NCBI GenBank assembly: GCA_964344295.1
Contig: CAYFMR010000014.1
Location: 1-27,300 of the forward strand
DNA length: 27,300 nucleotides
Direction: 5' to 3'
From: JAAYFJ01 sp964344295
GTDB lineage: Bacteria > Bacillota > Clostridia > Tissierellales > Peptoniphilaceae
Shown here: positions 13,539 to 21,496 of the stretch, one piece after another
How the letters are laid out: every line of letters starts with the position of its first letter
Numbering within the stretch: position 1 is the first letter of the stretch
Position numbers and translations under genes: made by a program
The notes under the pieces: generated by a model
What the model was told of the DNA's origin: nothing
Database searches by the model: none
The model's input: the letters and a program-made list of their open reading frames with translations, nothing else

Positions 13539-14867
13539 ATGAAAGTTGACAATCTGACTTTCAAGGGTGGAGTCCACATGGAGGGGTACAAGGATCTTTC
13601 CAATCAGTTCCCTGTCACCAAAGCCAATCCTCCAAAGATGGTTTACATTCCACTACACCAACACATCGGTGCTCCCTGCGAGTGCATCGTCAGTGTCGGT
13701 GACCAGGTTAAGGTCGGACAGAAAATTGGTGAGGCCAAAGCTTTTGTCTGTGCTCCGGTTCACTCAAGTGTTTCCGGTACGGTTAAAGCCATTGAGCGCC
13801 GCTTGACCCCCACGGGTATGATGGCGGAAACGGTCATCATCGAAAACGACGGACTGGACACTCTGGGCTATGAAAGTCAAGGAAAAACCCTAGAAAACTC
13901 AGAACCCAAGGAAATTATCTCCATGGTAAAAGAGGCCGGCATTACCGGTCTGGGCGGTGCCGGTTTCCCCACTCACGTAAAACTATCTGTACCTGATGAC
14001 AAAAAAATTGATTTCGTCATCATCAACGGAGCTGAGTGTGAACCGTATCTGACCGCTGACCAACTATCCATGGAAACAATGCCCGACAAGTTATTGAAGG
14101 GTCTGGCCCTGGAAATGAAGGCAGTTGGTGCTCCCAAAGGCTATATCGCCGTGGAAACCAACAAACCCAAGGCCATTGAAACTCTTCGCAAAGAGGCGGA
14201 AAAATATCCTGACATCGAAGTGGTCACTTTGAAAGCTAAGTACCCACAAGGCGATGAAAAACGTATCATCGATGCCGTCGTCGACCGTCAAGTTCCCTCA
14301 GGTGGTCTTCCCATGGATGTAGGTGTTGTCGTCTCTAACGTAAGCTCTGCCATTGCCATCCACAATGCAGTTTACGAAAACAAACCTCTCTACGAGCGTA
14401 TTGTCACTTTGACCGGACACGCTTTAAAGGACCCCAGAAACCTTTTAGTCAGAAACGGTACTCCCATTGCAGAACTCATTGAACAAGCCGGCGGCTTCAA
14501 AGAAGAACCTGGCAAAATCATCATGGGTGGCCCGATGATGGGTATGGCACAAACCACTTTAGATGTGGCTGCCATTAAAGGTCTCGGTGGCCTTTTGGTC
14601 ATGACTAAAGAAGAAGCGAACACCGGTGAAGTCACCGAATGTATCAAATGTGGTAAATGCGTCAGCGTATGCCCCGTTCATTTGGAACCCATTAACATTC
14701 ACCGCTACGCTCTCAAAGAACGCTTTGAGGAAGCCGGAAACATCTATCACGCTCTGGACTGTGTAGAATGTGGCTCCTGTTCCTTCATCTGTCCGGCGAA
14801 ACGCCCCTTAGTGGAATCCATCCGCTTAGCCAAGAGGGAAATTCGCTCCTTGATGCAAAAGAAATAG
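13539..14867 (+). CDS. rnfC: Rnf complex subunit C (NADH-binding, two 4Fe-4S)
   Basis: RnfC is the peripheral subunit that exchanges electrons with NAD+/NADH in the ferredoxin:NAD+ oxidoreductase. The 442 residues include an N-terminal barrel-like domain, the NADH/FMN-type loop GLGGAGFPTHVKL, and two ferredoxin motifs, CIKCGKCVSVCP (from C368) and CVECGSCSFICP (from C408), each binding one 4Fe-4S cluster. The ATG at 13539 is chosen because GAGGTG lies seven bases upstream; the frame stays open 14 codons further into the structured leader. It heads rnfCDGEAB, the gene order typical of Clostridia and Acetobacterium. Confidence 0.96.
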   Translation: MKVDNLTFKGGVHMEGYKDLSNQFPVTKANPPKMVYIPLHQHIGAPCECIVSVGDQVKVGQKIGEAKAFVCAPVHSSVSGTVKAIERRLTPTGMMAETVIIENDGLDTLGYESQGKTLENSEPKEIISMVKEAGITGLGGAGFPTHVKLSVPDDKKIDFVIINGAECEPYLTADQLSMETMPDKLLKGLALEMKAVGAPKGYIAVETNKPKAIETLRKEAEKYPDIEVVTLKAKYPQGDEKRIIDAVVDRQVPSGGLPMDVGVVVSNVSSAIAIHNAVYENKPLYERIVTLTGHALKDPRNLLVRNGTPIAELIEQAGGFKEEPGKIIMGGPMMGMAQTTLDVAAIKGLGGLLVMTKEEANTGEVTECIKCGKCVSVCPVHLEPINIHRYALKERFEEAGNIYHALDCVECGSCSFICPAKRPLVESIRLAKREIRSLMQKK

Positions 14868-14877
14868 GGAGGAAACC

Positions 14878-15825
14878 ATGGAAGAAAAAGTTACCCCAAC
14901 TGTTCAATTGAATCAATTGCTCACAGTATCCTCTTCTCCCCACGTGCGAAGTAATGAAAACACGCGCCGCATTATGCTAGACGTGATCATCGCGATGATT
15001 CCCGCGGCCATTGCCAGTGTGTACTTCTTCGGAGTAAGAGCTCTTATGTTAATCGTCATCTCGGTGCTATCCGCCGTTGTGGCTGAACACATCATTGAGA
15101 AAGCCCTAGGCAGACAATCCACGATTGGCGACCTATCCGCCGTTGTTACTGGGATGCTACTGGCCTTTAACGTGCCTGTCAGCCTTCCCTTTTATATGAT
15201 TATCTTTGGTAGTTTCTTTGCCATTATCGTCGTCAAGCAACTCTTCGGCGGAATTGGACAAAACTTTATGAACCCGGCCCTTGCCGCTCGTGCGGTACTA
15301 GTTGCCAGCTGGCCAGCAGCCATGTCTGCTTATACTAGACCCATGACAGACCTCGTCTCCATGGCGACTCCCCTTTCCGGCGGACCTGCCATTAGCATGA
15401 TGGATATGTTTATCGGTAAAATGCCCGGTTCCCTAGGTGAAGTCTCTGCGCTAGCCATCTTGTTGGGCCTTATTTATTTACTTGCCCGCAAAGTCATCAC
15501 CTTCCACATCCCCGTCATCTACGTTGCCACTACAGCAATCTTCTTGGCACTGTTTGGCACACCCTTTAACGAATTAGGCATGCAAATCCTAAGCGGCGGT
15601 CTGTTACTTGGTGCCGTCTTTATGGCAACTGACTACTCCTCCTCTCCCTCTACGGTGAAAGGACAAGTCATCTTCGCCATCGGATGTGGTCTAATTACAG
15701 CAGTGATCCGTGCTTACGGTGGTTATCCGGAAGGGGTCTCCTATTCCATCCTACTGATGAATAGTGCCACTCCGCTTATCGAGAAACTCACGGTTGGCGC
15801 TGCCTTTGGAGGTGCTAAGAAATGA
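14878..15825 (+). CDS. rnfD: Rnf complex subunit D (FMN-bearing membrane subunit)
   Basis: RnfD is a membrane subunit with a covalently bound FMN, in the path that drives ion export. The 315 residues comprise a soluble N-terminus (PHVRSNENTRRIMLDVIIAM, the usual family opening) and about nine membrane helices. The flavin-attachment threonine is probably T164 in SMATPLSGG, equivalent to S(G/T)AT in other members. GQNFMNPALAARA and MATDYSSSP are further family motifs. It starts 10 bp after rnfC with GGAGGAAACC, and its end overlaps rnfG by 4 nt. Confidence 0.96.
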   Translation: MEEKVTPTVQLNQLLTVSSSPHVRSNENTRRIMLDVIIAMIPAAIASVYFFGVRALMLIVISVLSAVVAEHIIEKALGRQSTIGDLSAVVTGMLLAFNVPVSLPFYMIIFGSFFAIIVVKQLFGGIGQNFMNPALAARAVLVASWPAAMSAYTRPMTDLVSMATPLSGGPAISMMDMFIGKMPGSLGEVSALAILLGLIYLLARKVITFHIPVIYVATTAIFLALFGTPFNELGMQILSGGLLLGAVFMATDYSSSPSTVKGQVIFAIGCGLITAVIRAYGGYPEGVSYSILLMNSATPLIEKLTVGAAFGGAKK

Positions 15826-16355
15826 ATGAAACTCTAAAATTAGCTTTAATTTTATTTTTAATCGCTGCCGTCTCCACGGGGATCTTGGCTGTGGTTAATA
15901 ACTTCACCTCCGTTGTCATTGCGGAACGTGAAGCCGAGGAGCTTCAAAATGCCCTTGGCGTCGTTAGCCCAGATGCAGATGCTTTCGAACCGGTTGACGA
16001 TGCAACTAGAGAAGGTTTTGTCGACTCGACGCCATTTATCAAAAACGCCTATTTGGCCCAAGCCGGTGGAGAAACCATTGGCTACGTCTTCGACGTCGTC
16101 GCCAAAGGTGGGTATGGTGGCGACATCGCCTTTATCCTTGGCATTAACGCCGACAATGAAATCACTGGTTTCCAAATTTTAAGCCACGGTGAAACCCCTG
16201 GCTTCGGCGCAGCAGCAGCTGAACCTGAATTTGCAGAAGGTACCATCGGTGCAACCAATGCAGATGAAATCAACGGCATTTCCGGTGCAACGAAGACCAC
16301 CAACGCTATCAAAGGTGGTATTAGCCAAGCCTATGATGCCCTGGGAACCCTATAG
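15822..16355 (+). CDS. rnfG: Rnf complex subunit G (covalent FMN)
   Basis: RnfG is anchored by one N-terminal membrane helix (about 5-28) and exposes an FMN-binding domain outside the membrane. It has 177 residues. The flavin is bound to the Thr of the SGAT motif, here ISGATKTTNAI with T157. GYGGDIAFILGIN and the HGETPGFGA stretch are family landmarks. ATGA overlap with rnfD indicates translational coupling. Confidence 0.95.
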   Translation: MNETLKLALILFLIAAVSTGILAVVNNFTSVVIAEREAEELQNALGVVSPDADAFEPVDDATREGFVDSTPFIKNAYLAQAGGETIGYVFDVVAKGGYGGDIAFILGINADNEITGFQILSHGETPGFGAAAAEPEFAEGTIGATNADEINGISGATKTTNAIKGGISQAYDALGTL

Positions 16356-16367
16356 GAGGAGAACACC

Positions 16368-16970
16368 ATGAAACTATCTGAAGTCTTTAAGAATGGGATA
16401 TTTAAAAACAACCCCATTCTGGTTCAACTTATCGGACTTTGCGCTGTTTTAGGGGTCTCTACCGCCACGATCAACGCCCTTGCCATGAGCTTGGCTGTTA
16501 CCATCGTATTAGTCGGTTCAAACTTGGTTATCTCCCTTCTACGCAATGTCATTCCCGATAAAATCCGTATTCCTGCGTTTATCGTCGTCATCGCTTCCTT
16601 CGTAACGATTATCGACATGGTCCTTAAGGCCTACGCTCCTGATATCTACGCACAATTGGGCGTATTTATCCCCTTGATCGTTGTTAACTGTATTATCCTA
16701 GGTCGCGCAGAAGCTTTTGCTTCTAAAAATGGTCCCGGAGCCGCTATCATAGACGGTTTGGGAACTGGTATTGGTTACTTCCTCGCCATCACCATTCTAG
16801 CCATTATTCGTGAGCTCTTCGGCTCCGGCGAAATTCTTGGCTACTCTATCTTTGGCGAAGCCTATCCTGGCATTGGCATCTTTACCTCTCCTGCCGGCGC
16901 TTTCATCATCCTGGGAGTCATGATTGCCATCTACAGTGGTATTATGAGCAAATCAGCTAAGGAGGATTAA
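16368..16970 (+). CDS. rnfE: Rnf complex subunit E
   Basis: RnfE is an integral membrane subunit that, with RnfA, forms the pseudo-symmetric core around a membrane 2Fe-2S site. It has 200 residues and six hydrophobic segments. The family motifs LIGLCAVLGVSTA, with Cys25 in helix 1, and VFIPLIVVNCIILGRAEAFA, with the second conserved Cys, are both present. An AGGAGG site precedes the ATG, and the next gene follows after 1 bp. Confidence 0.96.
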   Translation: MKLSEVFKNGIFKNNPILVQLIGLCAVLGVSTATINALAMSLAVTIVLVGSNLVISLLRNVIPDKIRIPAFIVVIASFVTIIDMVLKAYAPDIYAQLGVFIPLIVVNCIILGRAEAFASKNGPGAAIIDGLGTGIGYFLAITILAIIRELFGSGEILGYSIFGEAYPGIGIFTSPAGAFIILGVMIAIYSGIMSKSAKED

Positions 16971-16971
16971 G

Positions 16972-17544
16972 ATGAATCTACTATCGATTATTGTTGGCTC
17001 CATTTTCGTCAACAACTATGTATTCGCTAAGTTCTTAGGTATCTGTCCTCTATTGGGTGTTTCCAACAAAGTTGAAACCGCCACCGGGATGGGAGCTGCT
17101 GTTACATTCGTTATCACGCTGAGCTCTCTTATTACCTACCTGATCCAAACCTTTATTTTGGACAAATTCGGACTACAATACCTTCAAACAATCGTGTTCA
17201 TTCTCGTTATCGCTACGTTGGTTCAATTCGTAGAAATGGTTTTGAAGAAAAACTCTCCGAACCTCTACAGTGCTCTTGGGGTTTATCTTCCCTTGATCAC
17301 CACCAACTGTGTGGTACTGGGTGTTGCCATCCTAAACGTATCTGAAGGCTACAACGTCATCGAAACCTTGGTAAACGCTATTGGTTCCTCCATTGGCTTT
17401 ATCATCGCGATCGTTCTGTTAGCTGCTATTCGTGAAAAGATGGAACTCAATAACATTCACAAAAACTTTGAAGGCTTCCCCATTGCATTGGTCACCACTG
17501 GCCTTATGGCTATCGCATTCTCCGGATTTGCCGGACTAGTATAG
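16972..17544 (+). CDS. rnfA: Rnf complex subunit A
   Basis: RnfA is homologous to RnfE but oppositely inserted. The 190-residue protein has six hydrophobic segments, with the motifs NNYVFAKFLGICPLLGVSN (Cys25) and VYLPLITTNCVVLGVA supplying the second Cys. Together with RnfE it is thought to hold the intramembrane 2Fe-2S cluster and take part in ion transfer. AAGGAGG overlaps the end of rnfE. It is followed seven bases later by rnfB. Confidence 0.96.
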   Translation: MNLLSIIVGSIFVNNYVFAKFLGICPLLGVSNKVETATGMGAAVTFVITLSSLITYLIQTFILDKFGLQYLQTIVFILVIATLVQFVEMVLKKNSPNLYSALGVYLPLITTNCVVLGVAILNVSEGYNVIETLVNAIGSSIGFIIAIVLLAAIREKMELNNIHKNFEGFPIALVTTGLMAIAFSGFAGLV

Positions 17545-17551
17545 GAGGGTT

Positions 17552-18448
17552 ATGATGAATCCTATTTTATTAGCAATTGTGGTAGTCGGAGCTATGGGCC
17601 TCTTATTCGGTGCCATTCTCTCGGTTGCCTCTAATATCTTCCATGTGGAAGTAGACGAAAAAGTATCTCAAGTACGTGCACAACTTCCCGGCGCCAACTG
17701 CGGTGCCTGTGGTTTCCCCGGTTGCGACGGTTTAGCTACCGCCATTGCCCTTAACGACGGACCTGTCAACGGATGCCCCGTCGGTGGAGCACCTGTCGCC
17801 GAACGTATCGCCACCATCATGGGAAAATCTGCCGGTGCTACTGAAAAACAAGTGGCTTGCGTTATGTGTAACGGTTCCCCGGCTAATGCCAAGGAAAAAC
17901 ACGTCTTTAACGGTATGCACGATTGCCGCTCCAACGCCGCCTTCCAAGGTGGATCCAAAGCCTGTTCCTATGGCTGCTTAGGCGACGGTACCTGTGAATC
18001 CGTTTGTCCCTTTGATGCCATCCACGTCATCGACGGCGTTGCTGTGGTAGACAAAGAAAAATGTACTGCTTGCCAAAAATGTATTTCTGTTTGTCCCAGA
18101 AATGTCATCCATCTGGTTCCCTACGACCAAGAAGTCCTCGTCAAATGTAACAGCAAAGACGACGGTAAAACCGTCCGTGCCAACTGTTCCGTTGGATGTA
18201 TTGGATGCGGGCTCTGTGTTCGCAACTCCGAAGAAGGTGCCTTCGTCGTAGAAGACAGACTTGCCCACGCTGTATCTGGACATGATTACGGTACAGCCAT
18301 GGACAAATGCCCCACAAAAGCGATCCACTTCCATGATGCACAAAAAGATGCTGAAGCCATTGCAGCACGCGCTGCAGAGGCTGCTGCAAAAGCTGCCGCT
18401 GCCAAAGAGGCCGCTGCACAAAAAGCGAAAGACGATCAAGCGATGTAA
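17552..18448 (+). CDS. rnfB: Rnf complex subunit B (polyferredoxin, ferredoxin entry)
   Basis: RnfB accepts electrons from reduced ferredoxin. The 298 residues comprise an N-terminal membrane helix (about 5-28), the 4Fe-4S domain NCGACGFPGC...GCPVGG (C50, C53, C58, C75), and further ferredoxin-like motifs such as CTACQKCISVCP and CIGCGLC. The last ~40 residues are an Ala/Lys/Glu-rich helix-like tail with no recognised function. Two start codons are possible: ATG 17552 is 3 nt and ATG 17555 is 6 nt from AGGAGGG; the second may be preferred. It closes the operon and is followed by a strong terminator. Confidence 0.96.
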   Translation: MMNPILLAIVVVGAMGLLFGAILSVASNIFHVEVDEKVSQVRAQLPGANCGACGFPGCDGLATAIALNDGPVNGCPVGGAPVAERIATIMGKSAGATEKQVACVMCNGSPANAKEKHVFNGMHDCRSNAAFQGGSKACSYGCLGDGTCESVCPFDAIHVIDGVAVVDKEKCTACQKCISVCPRNVIHLVPYDQEVLVKCNSKDDGKTVRANCSVGCIGCGLCVRNSEEGAFVVEDRLAHAVSGHDYGTAMDKCPTKAIHFHDAQKDAEAIAARAAEAAAKAAAAKEAAAQKAKDDQAM

Positions 18449-18461
18449 TCCCTTGAACGCC

Positions 18462-18491
18462 AAAATCCCTCGCCAATGGCGAGGGATTTTT
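18462..18491 (+). terminator. Terminator of the rnf operon
   Basis: The perfect stem ATCCCTCGCC/GGCGAGGGAT (18465-18474, 18478-18487, loop AAT) is followed by a T run. Confidence 0.92.
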
Positions 18492-18499
18492 TATGCCCT

Positions 18500-19340
18500 G
18501 CAAAAACGCATCAACTGCTGCTGTCCTTGACCAAAACGTAGTTCTACCTAGCAAAGTTTTTTCTGTACAAGGTTAGTCTCTTTGTTCCAGAAAATGGTCA
18601 TCCAGTACACCTGGTTCATGTGATAGGATGGCGTACCATAGAGGATTTGAACCCCTGCCCTTCAATCCAGCACTTCTGGTTCCCGTGGTAAGCGGGCAAG
18701 CACCATTTCTTGTCCACCAGCTTTTCCATCGCTTTCGAAGCTTCTTGAACATGCAGGGTATTCACGAAATACCTGATGATCGCTCCATTGAGGCATGAGA
18801 AGCACGCGTCATAGCCCGTACCACTTTCCCTTAGCCGTTCTCAGGGTACGCGAGTCACTGTCATTCCCTCCCCTGACGCAATCCCCACTTGTCAATCCTC
18901 CCCATCCACATGTAACACAAGCGAAGCTCATAGCCGTTTACACGCCTCAAACCCATCAGCCATGGTCAAGCCAGCATCCAAAACATGCTCTTGAAAATTT
19001 CAGGATTGTGCACCACCTTCCCCTTTCATGCATCCGCCGTTTGCTAAGCAAGCTCTGCCCTCCGGCGATCCTCCTTTCTCCCTTCGCGCGAATTCGCGAC
19101 GTTGCCGCTGCCTTTTTCCCTGTTTTTTTGCCAGACGGCACCGTATGGTTTACACATGCCTGTCACCGTTTTATCCACTATGTCAGCTCCTAATTCGTGT
19201 ACGAAAGGCTGCCCTTTGATTCTTTTGGTCCATCTCACTCTCAATGACTAGCCACTTCCCATCGGCTCATCGCGTATCAATACTGTCCCTAGTAGTTTGC
19301 GTTCGATACCATGACGATATCTTCTAATGCCTGAGACATC
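18500..19340 (-). pseudogene. Gene-free stretch, probably decayed coding sequence
   Basis: About 860 bp between two terminators lacks any intact gene. On the minus strand, protein-like stretches appear in shifting frames broken by stops: HGIERKLLGTVLIRDEPMG (about 19300-19240), VHELGADIVDKTVTGMCKPY (within 19244-19044), and IRYFVNTLHVQEASKAMEKL then KWCLPAYHG further down (about 18780-18690). The minus strand is purine-rich, like the sense strand of real genes here. This fits one or more old genes eroded by frameshifts and stops. I could not name the family, and no terminal repeats of an IS element were found. Confidence 0.4.
18629..18690 (-). other. tRNA-like 3' end (T-arm, acceptor strand, CCA)
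   Basis: On the minus strand AGGGG-TTCAAAT-CCTCT (18656-18640) is a canonical T-arm with the TTCRANYC consensus. Seven nucleotides (ATGGTAC, 18639-18633), one discriminator G and an encoded CCA (18631-18629) follow at the positions expected in a tRNA. No normal D arm or 7-nt anticodon loop is found upstream; TACCA (18690-18686) can pair with TGGTA (18638-18634), closing a 62-nt element with a small CCAG/CTGG hairpin inside. It may be a tRNA remnant, an attachment-site scar, or an aberrant tRNA-like RNA. Confidence 0.4.
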
Positions 19341-19350
19341 TCATTTGTTT

Positions 19351-19383
19351 AAAAACCCCTGCAAGTCCAGTTGCAGGGGTTTT
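19351..19383 (-). terminator. Terminator of the tsa operon
   Basis: A perfect 13-bp stem (19352-19364 with 19371-19383, 6-nt loop) with A and T flanks stands 6 nt beyond the stop of the LemA-like gene; it could act in both directions. Confidence 0.9.
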
Positions 19384-19388
19384 GTCTA

Positions 19389-20036
19389 TTATTCTTTCAG
19401 CGGTGCGGGGTCATCATTCGGTGTTTCTTTCGTACCTGCCGGATTCGATGCAACAGTGGCAGTGATTTCAGGGCCGGCCAGTTCGACTTGATCGGCTATG
19501 TCGACGACTTCATCTGTTTGGATCAGTTTGTCCATCTCCATGCTTGCCATCGGACGAATGGGAATGATTTTTCCGATGAAGTTATAAGGTGATTCTTGGC
19601 TTCGCGTTGTGTAGAGGCGGACGGTTTTGTTGTAGATGCGCACCGCTTCTTGTAGTTCCAGGACGTGTTCCTCTAATTTCTTTTCATAGTGGGTCAAATC
19701 ACCTGTACGCTTGGCTGTGGGTTTGAGTTCCATGGCTTGTTGGTAGTACCCTTGAAAGTCGGTGAGGGATTGCTGGATGCTTTGGGTCGCCAAGTCCATT
19801 TTTTCCGGTTCAAAGGGAGCCAGCTCGTCTCGCAGTGCTTTTGCTTCCACACGATCGTTTTGAAAGGCAATCGCTCTGGTTAATCCTTGCAAAGCCTCAA
19901 AGCTTTCCATCAGCGCAATGGCCGCTTTACCCAGCTGCAGACTGCCTCGTTCGCCGATTTTTCGTATTCTGCTCAAAAATGTGGCCATAAAGGCCATAAT
20001 CACAATCAGTGCAATTAATATATATAAGTACCACAT
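19389..20036 (-). CDS. LemA-like membrane-anchored protein
   Basis: The 215-residue product has one N-terminal membrane helix (about 3-20), then a long helical region and the segment RIYNKTVRLYTTRSQESPYN (about 133-152), which resembles the YN..VR.YN......P.N signature of LemA proteins. A low-complexity acidic tail (about 175-215) follows. LemA proteins are helical bundles at the membrane whose role is poorly known. Here the typical FPxNLIA reads SPYNFIG, so the match is partial. The ATG at 20036 has AAGGAGAAGG upstream and lies 13 bp after tsaD; it is probably cotranscribed with the tsa genes. Confidence 0.6.
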   Translation of the reverse strand: MWYLYILIALIVIMAFMATFLSRIRKIGERGSLQLGKAAIALMESFEALQGLTRAIAFQNDRVEAKALRDELAPFEPEKMDLATQSIQQSLTDFQGYYQQAMELKPTAKRTGDLTHYEKKLEEHVLELQEAVRIYNKTVRLYTTRSQESPYNFIGKIIPIRPMASMEMDKLIQTDEVVDIADQVELAGPEITATVASNPAGTKETPNDDPAPLKE

Positions 20037-20049
20037 ATCCTTCTCCTTT

Positions 20050-21045
20050 TCACAGCCCTAAGTTAGGGTCAACGCCATCGTCTTCGATGGAGCCGTACCG
20101 GTATTGGTAGTAAGCCGCCGATCCGATCATTGCTGCATTGTCCGTGCACAGAGCGCGCGGCGGATAGTACAACGTGTAGCCGCGCTCATCGCAGGCTTTT
20201 TGCATCGCACGACGCAGCCCCTCATTGGCGGAGACGCCGCCAGATAAAGTGATGACCCGCCTTTTTGTCTTTTCTGCGGCCATCATGGTCTTGTCCACCA
20301 GGACGTCGAGAATAGCCTGTTGAAATGAAGCAGCCATGTCTTCGACGGGGATCGGGGTGTTCTTTTGACTGGCGTGATTCCAAGCATTTAACGCCGCTGT
20401 CTTAAGTCCACTAAAGGAGAAGTCCAAGGATCCCTTCTCCAACATGACCCGTGGCAAGTCCACTGCCGTTGCGTTTCCTTGTACACTCAGTCGATCGATT
20501 TGCGGCCCTCCGGGGTAAGGCAATCCCATGACGCGGGCCACCTTGTCGAATGCCTCCCCAGCCGCATCGTCATACGTCTGTCCCAAAATATCATAGGCTC
20601 CATAGCTCTTCACTTCTAGAAGATACGTGTGGCCTCCGCTGACCACCAAGGACAGGAATGGGGGCTCCAATTCGTGATGAGCCAGGTAGTTGGCTGCAAT
20701 ATGACCTTCCATATGGTTAGCTGGGATAAATGGCTTGGCCAGGGCATAAGCTAAGGTCTTGCCCGCCGTCAATCCCACTAATAGGGCTCCTACTAAACCG
20801 GGGCCTCTTGTGGCAGCGACGGCGTCCACGTCTTGCCACGTCCATTGCCCTTGTGCCAAGGTTTCATCGATGAGGGCACTGATGGTTTCCACGTGAAGTC
20901 GAGAGGCGATTTCCGGCACCACGCCACCGTACGTCTTGTGTACGGCAATTTGCGAGGCCACTTGCTCTGCTAGGATATGACGACCGTCCTTCACTAAGGC
21001 CACGGCCGTTTCGTCACAAGAACTTTCAATTGCCAAGATCTTCAT
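20050..21045 (-). CDS. tsaD: tRNA threonylcarbamoyladenosine synthase subunit TsaD
   Basis: TsaD transfers the threonylcarbamoyl group to A37 of tRNAs that read ANN codons, working with TsaB and TsaE. From ATG 21045 the protein has 331 residues and begins MKILAIESSCDETAVAL, the family opening. The metal ligands H111 and H115 lie in NHMEGHIAANYL, and VSGGHTYLLEV and CTDNAAMIG near the C-terminus are further ASKHA-fold motifs. The frame is open 29 codons upstream into rimI; the chosen start overlaps rimI by 20 nt and has AAAGGA nine bases upstream. ATG 21051 is the alternative. Confidence 0.97.
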   Translation of the reverse strand: MKILAIESSCDETAVALVKDGRHILAEQVASQIAVHKTYGGVVPEIASRLHVETISALIDETLAQGQWTWQDVDAVAATRGPGLVGALLVGLTAGKTLAYALAKPFIPANHMEGHIAANYLAHHELEPPFLSLVVSGGHTYLLEVKSYGAYDILGQTYDDAAGEAFDKVARVMGLPYPGGPQIDRLSVQGNATAVDLPRVMLEKGSLDFSFSGLKTAALNAWNHASQKNTPIPVEDMAASFQQAILDVLVDKTMMAAEKTKRRVITLSGGVSANEGLRRAMQKACDERGYTLYYPPRALCTDNAAMIGSAAYYQYRYGSIEDDGVDPNLGL

Positions 21046-21496
21046 CGTCATCGTTCCTTTCATAGCGCCACATGATGAGGCCGTCTTCGTGCTCTGCCTG
21101 ATAGTAATTGGGCCGACGTCCCGCCACTTCAAACCCTAGGCTCTCGTAAAGAGCCCGTGCTGAGGTGTTGCTTTCCCGCACTTCCAGCGTCATGGCCATG
21201 ATTCCAAGGGAAGCGGCAGTGGCGATGAGATGCTCCATAAGCTGTCGACCAAAGCCTTCGCCCTGCCTAGACGGGTCCACAGCAATGTTGATCACATGGC
21301 TCTCGTCTAACAGCACCCACAGTAACCCGTAGCCCAGCACTGTTCCATCCTCTTCCAAAACAAAATTATACGTATAAGGGTCTACCAAGACCTCTGTCCA
21401 CGTGCCAATTGACCAGGGAGCAGCAAAGCAGGCTCCTTCAATCGCAAAGATTTGGTCAATATCCTCGGCTTTCATCGGTCGTATCACAGCACTCAT
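21026..21496 (-). CDS. rimI: GNAT N-acetyltransferase, RimI-like
   Basis: The 156 residues form a GNAT domain. The acetyl-CoA-binding loop is RQGEGFG (about 77-83), followed by LEVRESNTSARALYESLGFE, typical of RimI-type enzymes that acetylate protein N-termini such as that of ribosomal protein S18. The C-terminal tail is acidic. ATG 21496 overlaps the tsaB stop as ATGA and has AAGGAG seven bases upstream. Placement between tsaB and tsaD is common in Firmicutes and supports the name, although the real substrate is not shown. Confidence 0.9.
   Translation of the reverse strand: MSAVIRPMKAEDIDQIFAIEGACFAAPWSIGTWTEVLVDPYTYNFVLEEDGTVLGYGLLWVLLDESHVINIAVDPSRQGEGFGRQLMEHLIATAASLGIMAMTLEVRESNTSARALYESLGFEVAGRRPNYYQAEHEDGLIMWRYERNDDDEDLGN

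Noticed and set aside
18629..18720. Complete tRNA gene
   Set aside because: The T-arm and CCA fit, but no 7-bp acceptor partner, D arm or 7-nt anticodon loop is present at the required distances.
18795..19193. Plus-strand open frame of 132 codons in the gap after rnfB
   Set aside because: Pro/His/Ser-rich composition typical of the antisense of coding-like DNA, no credible start site, and the protein-like signal lies on the other strand.
18492..19350. Group II intron, RNase P RNA or tmRNA in the gene-free stretch
   Set aside because: I looked for the domain V hairpin, RNase P conserved core and tmRNA ends and found none that fit.
21046..21132. N-terminal extension of tsaD into rimI
   Set aside because: TsaD proteins start at MKILAIESSCDE; the extension is not family-like and merely reflects an open overlapping frame.
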